From Lachnospiraceae bacterium (GTDB taxonomy: Bacteria; Bacillota; Clostridia; Lachnospirales; Lachnospiraceae): a stretch of 64,000 nucleotides of DNA. Below are positions 12,701 to 20,346 of this stretch, one piece after another. Within the stretch, counting starts at the first letter, position 1. Each line of letters begins with the position of its first letter. The notes under the pieces are model-generated. The model was not told the DNA's origin. It saw only the letters and a list, made by a program, of their open reading frames with translations, and made no database searches. Position numbers and translations under genes: made by a program. The stretch lies in NCBI GenBank assembly GCA_015057055.1, contig SVFE01000002.1:18464-82463 (forward strand), written 5' to 3'.

Positions 12701-15014
12701 CAAGGTGATGACTGCCATAGACTTCGACGGCAGTCTTACCACTTATACCTACGATGCTTATGACCGGGTTATCAGCATCACCAAAAACGGAGAAACCACC
12801 GGAGCAACCTACGACGAATACGGAAGATTACTTACGTTATCCTACGGAGATAGCTTCGTTTCTTATACCTATGACACGTACGGCAGGATTACAAGCAGAA
12901 CCGACGGCATTGGAAATGAAGTATGTTATGGGTATGATGAATATGGAAGGGTAAATACCATAACGGCTATGCGGGGAGATGAGCTTCTTACCAGCACCAC
13001 GTATGGTTACAATGCGTACAACCAGTTAATTTCTGTCACGGATGAGAATGGAAATACCACAACCTATACTTATGACTTAAACGGCAGCTGTACTTCCATG
13101 ACGTATGCGGATGGAACGAAGGTAACCTATGCTTATGATGAATGCGGATTACTCATTAATGAAACGATAACTAATCCGGCAGGGGATATCATTCTTTCCT
13201 ATGCTTACACTTACGGCAACTGCGGCGAATGCTTAAGTGTGGTAGAGACGGATGAAGAAGCAACCATTACCACAACCTATACTTATGATAAGCTTCTGCG
13301 TTTAACAAGCGAGACCATTACCGACGGCAACGGTACGTTGACTATAAGCTACACGTATGATAACGTGGGTAACCGTCTGTCAAAGACTACCACCTTTACC
13401 GGCGAAATCAGCTCCTTTGCGGGAGGGGAAGCCTGGGCGGTTTACAAGACCGGAACCATTACTTATACCTACAACGAATTAAATCAGTTAATTACAGAGA
13501 CAAGTGAGGATGGCACCAATACCTACGCTTACGATGAAAACGGAAATCTGACTTCCCTTTCCGGGGAAAAACAGGTATCCTATACTTATAATAGTTTGGG
13601 TTATCTTGCGGAGGCTACCATTACAAGTGGCGGCGTAACCACCTGGGAATCCTACACTTATGATGGGGAAGGCAACCGCGTAAGCGTAACCGTAAGAGGC
13701 GGCGGAAGGCTGCGGCCCGAAACAACGTACTATGTAAACGATGCTTGTAGTAGTTTAACGCAGGTCTTAGCAACCATCGATGAAAACGGAAACGTAAAAC
13801 AAACCTACCAGAGAGGCTTAGGTTTAATTTCCTATAGCGAATGCCTTGGCAATGAAGGAAATGAAACAACTTATTACCTCTCCGACGGTAGAGGAAGCGT
13901 AACGGCACTATTAAAGGAGGGCAGCATCACCGACCGTTACCATTACGACGCTTACGGCAATCTCATAAAGAAATCCGGAAGCAGTGAAAATGAATATTTA
14001 TACAACGGCGAATCCTATAGCGAGACAACAGGACTTTACTACCAGCGCGCCCGTTACATGAATCCTACCACCGGCACCTTTATCAGCATGGATGCTTACA
14101 ACGGCACCACGGATAACCCGGTGTCCCAGCATAAGTACTTGTATGCTAATGCAAATCCGGTGATGTATGAGGACCCCAGTGGGTATATGTCTATGATGGA
14201 GATGCAAGTTGGTATGGCAATGAAAAGCATTCTTATGGGCGGAATCTCCAATATGTTTTATGTATCGTTAAGTAACGATGCTCAAGAGAACGGAATGTCA
14301 ATAGGAGAAATGTTAGAGGCATTTGCGGTAGGAGCAATATATACCATGCTGGGACTTATGGTGGCGTTGCTTTTTGAAATTTTGTGTCCGGCACTGTTGA
14401 TTTTAGGAATAATTTTATCTCCCTTCATAGTGTTATATAATGGGCATAACGCGATGCGGCAAGCACAGGCGCTTGGAGAAGACCGTCAAGCAGCATTTTG
14501 TTACATAACTACTATCCTGGGAAGTCTTGTAGCAGCGGTGGGTGGACCAAGAGCAGCCTTTGACTTGATGGACTATCGAATGTCAAACGGTATACCGCGA
14601 CAAGGAAATGCAGGACAAGGATGCGTTGGGGAAGAGAGTGGTAATACATCAAAAATAGGAGATTTTTCTGGGTTAAATGGAAGTAATGTAGATGATATTT
14701 TAGATAGAATACCAGATGATGCTGTTTTAAGAGAATTAACGCCAGTGAATGGTGGAGCAACAGAAGGTTTTGAGTTTAAATGGATGCAGGATGGACAAAC
14801 ATATCGAGTTAGGGTGCATAATCCTGACCCAAGTGCTCCTATAGGTACAAATGCTCATAATAATTGGGTTGTTAGAGTTCAACGTGGTCGTCAATATTAT
14901 GATTATACTATTGATGATTTTCAACCTGCAAGATTTACAAATCCAAATGGTGATTTTTTTGATGAATCGATTATGAACAATACACATATTCCAATACAAA
15001 ATCCATATGATTAG
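3708..15014 (+). CDS. Giant secreted RHS/YD-repeat polymorphic toxin (3768 aa) with N-terminal signal, beta-rich/Ig-like region, VSGN low-complexity linker, YD repeats, RHS core end and variable C-terminal toxin tip
   Basis: Signal/TM SLSGILAAVTLATS; many (Y/T)YTYD/YDxxGN repeats; RHS core end YLSDGRGSVTALL..YLYNGESYSETTGLYYQRARYMNPTTGTFISMD..YLYANANPVMYEDPSG; tip ending ..RVRVHNPDPSAPIGTNAHNNWVVRVQRGRQYYDY..NNTHIPIQNPYD, resembling polymorphic toxin type 30 as I recall it. Confidence 0.93.
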   Translation: MQMTKRKKVFLKKRTLLRWAKRSLSGILAAVTLATSFDYSPLVVYGAEVIDAIASAAYHDNAFEYGLFVGSESQGVEINAGHFCLDGDMHGNEDFVYRGTGINVTGRLETVGEMTISVSDPEYEEHIGSMKEDCAVLPMPDITEEIEAVVLEDCQLYHGYAGFYGEEILVSTPIYVAGSAGIGSGVFEGDGTLYATESIYYSCGEVGNLNDGKVLFVAENGNIQINASNTTLNGILYAPRGNVTITGENVTINGRIIANSFHFYGSNLNIVVGEDDLSLLTPYLEEEDKAPVAMLFGPEYVLRGETGVAYVTLNDASTSPDGDALLKELCVSFDSDGDGSYETVVFQKAGESGAQEFTLGTPGQYRASITVTEDTENGLSDSTDFYFEVLNQAPTVSGRILPERSLNVVRLIGENDTGDETVEGTLSSLREDGYEVSYVEYALSGNRVVTMAEQQSIAMNEDISTAGEEADEDGMPGASEETGSSGNAGGVESEHTGDAGNGIVLTGNTLYGEDHTYALSWEMMEGAQTEGFRLLRRQEDGAYTSISTWDGERQIRVLNVYPENGVRDTFTQWMQSPLGNTGIRADHGLFDITAVYLVDFNASPEAYLQDEEGRYLYDVIFFGASDSNAGRDLSDVAVEAVEGHIADGRGVLFGHDTVCLAGGAIHPNFASFSDELGIISSTNNRNTRSNQVEVLREGTLTSYPWEISGTLMIPQSHTQGQLAGGSLPGTVWMRYLITPSITDSATGATNDAYLVTNNQAALIQTGHLNGNASIDERKILANTICYLAQRTEEQEAKDVTAYDEAAPVVTGLTSSYTDLTLTGMEISITGEDRGTTYTYYVEGIPAREGEDAENATEDGVYYSNTVSYESISGMAGFVVEISNSMASGDMEVTYDAEGNIENLQPAENGRLTIEVPSEYMGQDCYVHVLAVDHAGNVSEEQVFSPDTTPEIFDPEEFLLSEADYILLDGDHAFASVYEQARLEKAILETGAYVILLDDENTDRDGAVWGGISIDLVVTGEAELYARMAEREEEREENWQEHALVGDTVSYEVFYADPEADPCYAVRYGALVAGEMIYGDAPELTLTEPGTYSFGVQVQDNPVGELEGLSGYRLWSEEVMLLENASVSYRPVVSLSVTASYEETIFGYETQVIPEAYVPGMEQEENQGIAEILYSYKRVGDATWTEGELPEVLSYGDVYIVKAVAVDTRGVESLPAVAIVDTLSGEAPLVSGHVAPIKQVELLLLEGEIGEESALFAGLEALEAEGVAVLTRTLSLDEFLSMGSVFEKEGSARYVVYLGDALTEMDTARVLERGLEEGAMVTLTYEEDALLSTIYEDAERLPGTIENGILLGQEVSFHGTYEALEESGLANVRFIVDYRDFVTGRSQVTTLETEPALALPGVYDIYLQVAPIYENGSLGSYGEMIPMAEDLMVYERPEAEMQVNLTGDAEDYQTVLAESTYESEAYGNGNAIREETYGYMLLPAASLTESALPEALERDRIYVAYYQVTDGNGVSSYPVAEIVDTHGVPVPDTTAPAVYIESPAEEEILADYVTVLGSVSDDGGEVSYTLTLYNDEEEPVWQSSGSGTHSAESLGSFDTRGMENGFYTLSLLATDEAGNEGVTSVSVVIARPLITLTGAAISEDTLLIYGEKDTVNTLAEVTYSYEREGSGERIEVEPYEDGEALFGVPIEDLEAGTYYFYAVSTDEKGFGSESALTITLYGTGEETPEAESGGALQLWFEDVYFTQGSVSGNDMEDNSASENSVSGNSAGNETVSGNDAGDETVSENEAEEDTLRENEASQNTVSGNNVNNNNVSGNNASAAANEENNISGDEGTDEAEEETADEEDSEEDSDSNIENSEEDTPSEVEVVSSETTVTNPEEPETVNKSRGAEVSTGSSNEEDAADVDSTGDTEACEEVLCITGGYVAEEALSEQVFTLQNMDTLEEIPLTIELSEGSITLLAEKDALESGTYRVEGRLRDERGQEAYASMTFTLTMDSETEISAPSYVLPAIEEVRLREDNSALDILGTRGEGITLSYVCENTETGEEITVELPEESEAEENLLAYIPTEDLESGTYTLFVTMTEEGGEDVAVYHHTFAYTKGSSGSLSLSENNAGEQPDTPSEPSDPTDSEAPSLSFSIEDEDFIITEYTPIVGSVSDNNAVSYVITATPEGSEEEILLYEGEGAVEEGVLGGIDPTLLANGSYTIAVTAYDEAGNVRMGSATCQIDCPLKVGNMFLGFTDLVTTMPFGQISLSRYYNSNNKTPGDFGYGWSMGLTGMELYESHDLSVGYTQTITGNGLSTTYALQETVCHDVTVHYGDGSTDRFRVTLSPERQSLRPIEYVTVGFTCLTSEDVTLAIDGNNNALYMDGLLLWEEESNHNGVSYVLTLENDTKIYLSEARGVTKIEDANGNVTVVTEDGYFLESSLSGNGATGTAMGITFLRDSEGRITSATDHLGHSMSYVYDTNGDLVEVINAAGESVSFVYDDAHNLLNIYDPMGNAVARNEYDENGRLLSVTDASGNTVTYDHDVEGKVETVRDRNGNVTIYTYDNQGNILSETDAYGNTAYNTYDEYGNVLTEQDKLGNLTTYTYNEEGNLIGILTPDGVRSNTTYDTATRVATVTRNDVLLATMTADENGNVTSVTEEGGNTLSFSYLANGQLSGISDSFGVCNTFTYDELGNVTRMVSGDGTANEFTYDTAGNLTGLSIIGTDGSIYRAEYSYDELGRLLQSTDEEGNVTRYSYDENGNCVSAIDALGRTYGYAYDSMGNVTMVTYPDGTRETFTYDAEGNQLTATDRTGLTVTATYDALDRITTLTYPDGTRETYTYDGNGNVLTHAGITGSVTAYEYDVRNRLISVSSDNGGTVTYTYNEAGQTASCRDALGNTYHYEYDLRGNMTSVTYPDGSHASATYDERGRLISETDANGSTTTYAYDIMNRVTGITDAYGTQHRYTYDTLGNLATVTDGNGNVTTYEYDALGRNTAVVNAAGNRREYTYDGMGKVMTAIDFDGSLTTYTYDAYDRVISITKNGETTGATYDEYGRLLTLSYGDSFVSYTYDTYGRITSRTDGIGNEVCYGYDEYGRVNTITAMRGDELLTSTTYGYNAYNQLISVTDENGNTTTYTYDLNGSCTSMTYADGTKVTYAYDECGLLINETITNPAGDIILSYAYTYGNCGECLSVVETDEEATITTTYTYDKLLRLTSETITDGNGTLTISYTYDNVGNRLSKTTTFTGEISSFAGGEAWAVYKTGTITYTYNELNQLITETSEDGTNTYAYDENGNLTSLSGEKQVSYTYNSLGYLAEATITSGGVTTWESYTYDGEGNRVSVTVRGGGRLRPETTYYVNDACSSLTQVLATIDENGNVKQTYQRGLGLISYSECLGNEGNETTYYLSDGRGSVTALLKEGSITDRYHYDAYGNLIKKSGSSENEYLYNGESYSETTGLYYQRARYMNPTTGTFISMDAYNGTTDNPVSQHKYLYANANPVMYEDPSGYMSMMEMQVGMAMKSILMGGISNMFYVSLSNDAQENGMSIGEMLEAFAVGAIYTMLGLMVALLFEILCPALLILGIILSPFIVLYNGHNAMRQAQALGEDRQAAFCYITTILGSLVAAVGGPRAAFDLMDYRMSNGIPRQGNAGQGCVGEESGNTSKIGDFSGLNGSNVDDILDRIPDDAVLRELTPVNGGATEGFEFKWMQDGQTYRVRVHNPDPSAPIGTNAHNNWVVRVQRGRQYYDYTIDDFQPARFTNPNGDFFDESIMNNTHIPIQNPYD

Positions 15015-15029
15015 GGAAAGGAAATTGAT

Positions 15030-15344
15030 ATGAATAACAAGGAAGTTGATAACATAAGGGCAGCTAAAGACGAAGCAGAATATTTAAGTATTCTTGAAAT
15101 CATTGGTGATAAAATAACATATAAATCGTATAATACAGAAGAAGTACAACTTATTATAACAGAATTGTTAAAAGAAGATATTTTGTCTTTTTCGTATGCT
15201 GTGAGAGAACAGATATTATATGTAATATGTGAGGCTAATGGCTTTTATGAAATTAAAAACAGTGTAGATTTTAATAGATTATCAGAAATAGTAAATTTTG
15301 TTGAAGATGACCTAAAAGAATATATTAATGAGGTTATATATTAG
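15030..15344 (+). CDS. Putative cognate immunity protein for the RHS toxin tip
   Basis: 104-aa acidic ORF 15 bp downstream of the toxin stop, in operon orientation. Confidence 0.7.
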   Translation: MNNKEVDNIRAAKDEAEYLSILEIIGDKITYKSYNTEEVQLIITELLKEDILSFSYAVREQILYVICEANGFYEIKNSVDFNRLSEIVNFVEDDLKEYINEVIY

Positions 15345-15386
15345 TGTGGTATCTTAATAGCTTTAGTTTTGGTGATTTGTATTTAG

Positions 15387-15747
15387 TGTAGTGGTGCCAT
15401 CGACCACTTAGGCCATAGCATGAGCTATGTCTATGATTGCTATTTCAACACCGTTGTAGGAAGCATATTTGCCATTACCGGAGTGATTGGTGGATTAAGA
15501 GACTTAGATAACCTTTTAACTATCACACAGCAGGATGCAACTGCCGGACCGGGATGTGTTGGTGCAGGGGATGATATTGACGCGCCGAATGTTGTCGGGG
15601 AAAATAGGATATGGACAAGATTAGACACGATAGAAGATATAGCTGATTATGGAACAAATCTAGGAAGAGATGGTCAATAGTAGTGGTACTTCATATGGCG
15701 TATGAAAACCATTATACATATGCTGACAGATTGGATTATGGTAATTG
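15387..15747 (+). pseudogene. Orphan rhs-CT fragment (displaced/silent toxin tip) with frameshifts
   Basis: 15394-15437 matches 11059-11102 inside the RHS gene at 43/44 nt; frame reads AIDHLGHSMSYVYD..GSIFAITGVIGGLRDLDN..AGPGCVGAGDD; tail ENHYTYADRLDYGN* in a shifted frame. Confidence 0.75.
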
Positions 15748-15884
15748 AATAAGTAATCAAAATTGAAAAAACAGTTTCACATTTGTATAAAAAATTATAG
15801 TACAAAATAGCTTAATCCATTGGTTGATTATTTAGATAGATGGAGCTGTTTTTTATAAAAAAAATAAAAATTGAAGAAAAAATA

Positions 15885-15918
15885 CAAAAACCGACACTGA
15901 AAATACAAAAATCGACAT
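15885..15918 (+). promoter_or_regulatory. Tandem direct repeat operator 2
   Basis: caaaaaccgacac (15885-15897) and caaaaatcgacat (15906-15918), 21-bp phasing; -10 tataat at 15945-15950. Confidence 0.7.
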
Positions 15919-16134
15919 CCCCCTTTTTTAAAAAAAAATAAGAATATAATAAAAAACAGAATAGGAAAAGATTATATTTGAAAATGAAACTAAAAAGTTA
16001 CAAAAATTAGTTTTTCAGGACATATGTAAGAAGAACAATATGTGAAGAAATAAATAAGACAAAAGCGAAAAGGGATTTTGTATATACTGATAGTTTTTAT
16101 TTCTTAGATAAAAGTAGAGAAGGAGTAAATAATT

Positions 16135-16767
16135 ATGTTTGTTGATGTAATTGAGTATAGTGATGTAAAAAGAAAGTTCTATTATAAAAATAGAAATTTT
16201 GAAGAAGTATTGACCTGCATTGCTTTTAAATTTGATATTACATTCAATTGTACAATAGGAACAAAAGTAATAAAAAAACCGAAATTTAAGCAAACAAAAA
16301 TATTCATATGTAAAAAATGCTTTGATTATTTTAAAGTAAAAATATCCTTAAAGCAAATTGGTTTTTTGTTAAAACCACAAAAAGGAAAGTTTCCTTATAC
16401 CTCTATACTTATTATACAAACTATATATAATCTTTTGAAAGAAGATGTCGAGGATTTAGAGTGGAAAATTAAATTGGACTGTTACTTGAAGAATTTAAAA
16501 GACGAAAAATGTAAATATGAAAGATTTCTTTTAGAAGATATTTCAGAAAAGATAGTGTGCCATAAAGATGAATATATGTTGACAGAATATAGTCATATCG
16601 TTGAGTATTTTATTGCTACGAGAGAGAGTTTTTATATGGAATTTGATGATTTCCCAATGATAGAACATTCTAATAAAAATTTCCCTTGTTCAAAATTTTT
16701 GTACAACAGTATTTTTGGTAGAATTTGTGTTTACGAAGGCGAAAGGACATATATTAAAATATTATGA
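16135..16767 (+). CDS. Hypothetical protein with CKKC motif (first gene of helicase module)
   Basis: 210-aa ORF, SD gaaggag; 3' end overlaps next ATG by 4 nt. Confidence 0.75.
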   Translation: MFVDVIEYSDVKRKFYYKNRNFEEVLTCIAFKFDITFNCTIGTKVIKKPKFKQTKIFICKKCFDYFKVKISLKQIGFLLKPQKGKFPYTSILIIQTIYNLLKEDVEDLEWKIKLDCYLKNLKDEKCKYERFLLEDISEKIVCHKDEYMLTEYSHIVEYFIATRESFYMEFDDFPMIEHSNKNFPCSKFLYNSIFGRICVYEGERTYIKIL

Positions 16768-17519
16768 ACAAATTAAGAGAATATCTATATAACGAAAGAT
16801 TAATATATGCATTAGGGGAAAATAGTAAAGAAAAGAATGATATTATCCTAAAAGAATTAAAAGAACTTGTAAATATTGTAACAACTGTTGCTACTGGTAT
16901 TTTAGCTAATTTAATATCAACTTCAGTTGTTTCAATAATGAATAATCAATTGTGTAAAGAAGAGCCTATAGGAAAATATATATTGGTAACAACTATATTT
17001 TGTTTATTCCTATTTATTATTATCTGGTATTGCTGTATAAAATGGATAGTTCCTTTTTTTTCTAAACTTTTACATAAAGAAATTATAAATATAGATTATC
17101 CTAAAAAAGAAGTAATTGCTAATAAATTTAATACAGAGATAATTCAAAAAATAATTGAATTAAATGAAATAGTAGATGTAGCTTTGTCATCTACCAGGAA
17201 AGAAAATAAAGTGCTAATTCTTGCACTGGGATTGTATAAGTATCAAGAAATAATAGATTTTTTTAATATGAGTTTTGTTATAAATGAAATACAGATACGA
17301 AAAACTAGTGAAGATAGTCCAACAGGAACTTTCAAGTATTCTTTTAATAAGTATATTTTAGTATCAGTAATACAAATTATATCTGATATAGAAACTAAAA
17401 TAAATAAACTATTAAGTAATATAAAAAATGATTATCCAAGGGAGTACAAACTTTTAGAATATGATTTTCAAATGATTCAAAAGGATAGTGAAAAAGTTAA
17501 GAAAAAAATACGAGAATAA
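16764..17519 (+). CDS. Hypothetical membrane protein (about 2 TM)
   Basis: 251-aa ORF with TM segments (NIVTTVATGILANLISTSVVSI; YILVTTIFCLFLFIIIWYCCI), ATGA overlap with upstream gene. Confidence 0.78.
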   Translation: MNKLREYLYNERLIYALGENSKEKNDIILKELKELVNIVTTVATGILANLISTSVVSIMNNQLCKEEPIGKYILVTTIFCLFLFIIIWYCCIKWIVPFFSKLLHKEIINIDYPKKEVIANKFNTEIIQKIIELNEIVDVALSSTRKENKVLILALGLYKYQEIIDFFNMSFVINEIQIRKTSEDSPTGTFKYSFNKYILVSVIQIISDIETKINKLLSNIKNDYPREYKLLEYDFQMIQKDSEKVKKKIRE

Positions 17520-17536
17520 ATTCGTTATATAAAATT

Positions 17537-20161
17537 ATGTCAAAGGAGGAAAATAGATATATGCCATTTATTAACAAAAGAAAAATTGAATTTACTTATC
17601 AATCCCCGGTAGAAATGTATAAGGATAACAAGTCTGGAAATAAAAAAATCATGGGATTATTAGATTACCAGAGAGATATGTTGGAAGGATATATGACAAG
17701 AATAAATAGAGGGAACATAGCGATAGAAATGCCGACAGGTAGTGGTAAGACGTTAGTGGGACTTCTTATTGGTGAATTCCGAAGAAGAAAAGAGCATGAG
17801 AAGGTAGTATATTTGTGTCCAACTAAACAGCTGGTACATCAAGTTGTGGAACAAGCAAATAACAATTATGGATTAAAGGCAATAGCATTTTGTGGAAAAC
17901 AAGCGGACTATAATGAAAAGGATAAAAATGATTTTCTTCGGGCAGAAGTGATAGCTGTTACTACATATAGTGCGTTTTTTGTTCAGAATACTTTCTTTTC
18001 TGATGTAGACATCATTATTATGGATGATGTCCATTCAAGCGAAAGCTATATTGTTGATAATTGGACTCTTAATTTTGGTAGAGAAGATGAGGTGTTTCCG
18101 AAATTAGCACTATTTTTTAAAAAATTTATTGGTGAAATAGAATATAAAAAATTAGTCGGAAATGATGAAGAAGAACAGACAGATTCTTGGTGTAATACAG
18201 TTCCTAATGGTTTGATAAAAGATGATTATGATTTGTTAGATGATTTAATTGATAAAGAACTTAGTTATGAGAGTGGAAGTAATTTCTTTGTATGGAATAG
18301 AATTAGAGAAAATTTGAAAGAGTGTAATATCTATGTAGAAAAGGGTAGAATTCAAATACGTCCTTGGATTGCTCCGACAATGACACATGTACCCTTCAAA
18401 AAAGCAAAACAAAGAATATTAATGTCTGCTACCTTAGGAAAAGGTGGAGAGCTAGAGCGTGTAACAGGACTTTCTAAAATAGAGAAATTACCGATTGTGA
18501 ATGAATGGGATAAAAAAGGCGTTGGAAGAAAATTTTTTATTATTCCTCGCTTGTCATTAGGGCAAGATAGCGAAGCAAAGGTTTTAGTAGAATTACACAA
18601 AATTGCGAAGAGAAGTGTTGTATTAACGCCCAGTAAAAGGAAGAGTGAAATAATAGAAGAAATTGCAAAAAATAGTATTCCAAAAATAAAAATTTATACA
18701 GTAAATGATTTAGAAGAAAATAAGAAAGAATTTATACAGCAAGAGAATGCGATGGTTATTATGGCAAATCGTTTTGATGGAGTGGATTTTCCGGATGATG
18801 AGAGCCGCCTGCTAGTAATAAGTGCCTTGCCTAGAGTAACAAATATACAAGAGAAATTTTTGGTTTCCAGAATGGGAGCGACTAAGTTATATGCAGAGCG
18901 AATCCGAACAAGAATTATACAAGCGGTAGGAAGATGTACAAGAAATACCAGAGATTATTCCATCGTATGTATATTAGGAAATACGATTATCAATGATTTG
19001 ATTGAACCCAAAAAACTACAGCAGTTCCCACCGGAATTAAGGGCAGAAATAGAGTTTGGAATTGAAAATTCATTAGAATACAAAAATATTCAAGAAATAA
19101 TTGATAATGCACATAGTTTTTTGAAAAATGATGATGAATGGCAAGAAGCACAAGAAACGATTGTTGCTAAGAGGGATGATTTTTCAATAGAAGATGCTGC
19201 GGATGAGCATATTCTTTCCATTTTACAAGAAATAGCAGATGTTGAAGTTGATTTTCAATATGCAATGTGGAAAAAAAGCTATAAAGAAGCATTTGTACAT
19301 GTTAAAAATATTATAGAAAAATTGAAAGCGCAAAAGTTAAATGGATACAAAAGTTATTGGAACTATGTAGGGGGGACACTTGCGCATTATTTAGTACAAA
19401 TGGATTTGTTAGAATATAAAAAAATAGGTGAAAAAATGTTTCAGGAAGTGTTAAAAGATAACATTAGCGTAAAATGGATGGTTCGTCTTCAAGAGGAACT
19501 ATTTTCAAGCAATTCTCAACTGGAAGAATATGATTATATGGATGAGATAATACCGCAGATAGAAGTTGGTTTGATGGAGTATACGAATGAAACTAAAATA
19601 AGAAAAAAGATAATTGAGATTGAAAGTTATTTAAATGATCAAACCGAAAAAAGTGGGCAGCGGTTTGAACACGGTCACTATGAATTAGGAAAAATGTTGG
19701 GGTATATATCAAAGAATAACAATACTTCAGGTGCACCAGACCCCTATTGGCTGGTTGGTGATTTGTGTTTCGTTTCGGAAGATAAGGTATATAAGAGTGA
19801 TAAAAAAATTCCTATTTCAGATGCAAGAGAAGTTTCATCTCATCGAAAATGGATAATAGAAAATGAACCGTTAGTTACAAGTAAAACAAATATTATTGTA
19901 AATATGATTTCGAATGCCACAAAATTGGATATTGATGGAAAACATATTGTTGATGATATTTACTATTTAAACAAAGAAGAATTTACCAAGTGGGCTGCAA
20001 AGGCATTAGAAGTTATAGCGAAATTAAAAATGACCTTTATTGAGGCAGGAGATGCAGAATGGAGAACTGCTGCATGTAAAATGATGAAGGCGGAAAAAGT
20101 TACCCCGTTGGACTTTAAGAAATTATGCACAAAAACATGGTTAAAGGATATTGCTGAGTGA
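17537..20161 (+). CDS. SF2 DEAD/DEAH-like helicase (874 aa), candidate defence helicase
   Basis: Walker A IEMPTGSGKT, motif II IIMDDVH, motif III MSATL, ANRFDGVDFPDDESRLLVISALP, motif VI QAVGRCTRN. Confidence 0.9.
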   Translation: MSKEENRYMPFINKRKIEFTYQSPVEMYKDNKSGNKKIMGLLDYQRDMLEGYMTRINRGNIAIEMPTGSGKTLVGLLIGEFRRRKEHEKVVYLCPTKQLVHQVVEQANNNYGLKAIAFCGKQADYNEKDKNDFLRAEVIAVTTYSAFFVQNTFFSDVDIIIMDDVHSSESYIVDNWTLNFGREDEVFPKLALFFKKFIGEIEYKKLVGNDEEEQTDSWCNTVPNGLIKDDYDLLDDLIDKELSYESGSNFFVWNRIRENLKECNIYVEKGRIQIRPWIAPTMTHVPFKKAKQRILMSATLGKGGELERVTGLSKIEKLPIVNEWDKKGVGRKFFIIPRLSLGQDSEAKVLVELHKIAKRSVVLTPSKRKSEIIEEIAKNSIPKIKIYTVNDLEENKKEFIQQENAMVIMANRFDGVDFPDDESRLLVISALPRVTNIQEKFLVSRMGATKLYAERIRTRIIQAVGRCTRNTRDYSIVCILGNTIINDLIEPKKLQQFPPELRAEIEFGIENSLEYKNIQEIIDNAHSFLKNDDEWQEAQETIVAKRDDFSIEDAADEHILSILQEIADVEVDFQYAMWKKSYKEAFVHVKNIIEKLKAQKLNGYKSYWNYVGGTLAHYLVQMDLLEYKKIGEKMFQEVLKDNISVKWMVRLQEELFSSNSQLEEYDYMDEIIPQIEVGLMEYTNETKIRKKIIEIESYLNDQTEKSGQRFEHGHYELGKMLGYISKNNNTSGAPDPYWLVGDLCFVSEDKVYKSDKKIPISDAREVSSHRKWIIENEPLVTSKTNIIVNMISNATKLDIDGKHIVDDIYYLNKEEFTKWAAKALEVIAKLKMTFIEAGDAEWRTAACKMMKAEKVTPLDFKKLCTKTWLKDIAE

Positions 20162-20346
20162 TAATAAAAAAGTGTGAAAAGAATGACATAAGGCATGACA
20201 GGAGAATAGTGTGAAAAGTATTTTTTATAAGCGAATTTGTGTTTGTGAGGCAAAACAGCAGTCTGTGGAAACGCATGATTATAATTTGTGATGTTTTTAG
20301 AGGTAAGAATAAGTGAATCTCCTGTCTCCTTATGTGAGGAATGATT

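Noticed and set aside
10450-14000. Tandem DNA repeats in the RHS region
   Set aside because: Explained by degenerate YD-repeat protein motifs
4908-14999. Many antisense or alternative-frame ORFs over the RHS gene (e.g. 6009-6506, 7794-8471, 11820-12212)
   Set aside because: They overlap an uninterrupted 3768-codon gene with clear domains; Tyr/Asp/Gly-rich repeats naturally give open antisense frames and the translations have no recognisable motif
16015-16293. 92-aa minus-strand ORF near operator 2
   Set aside because: A/T-rich chance frame overlapping the leader and the start of the 210-aa gene
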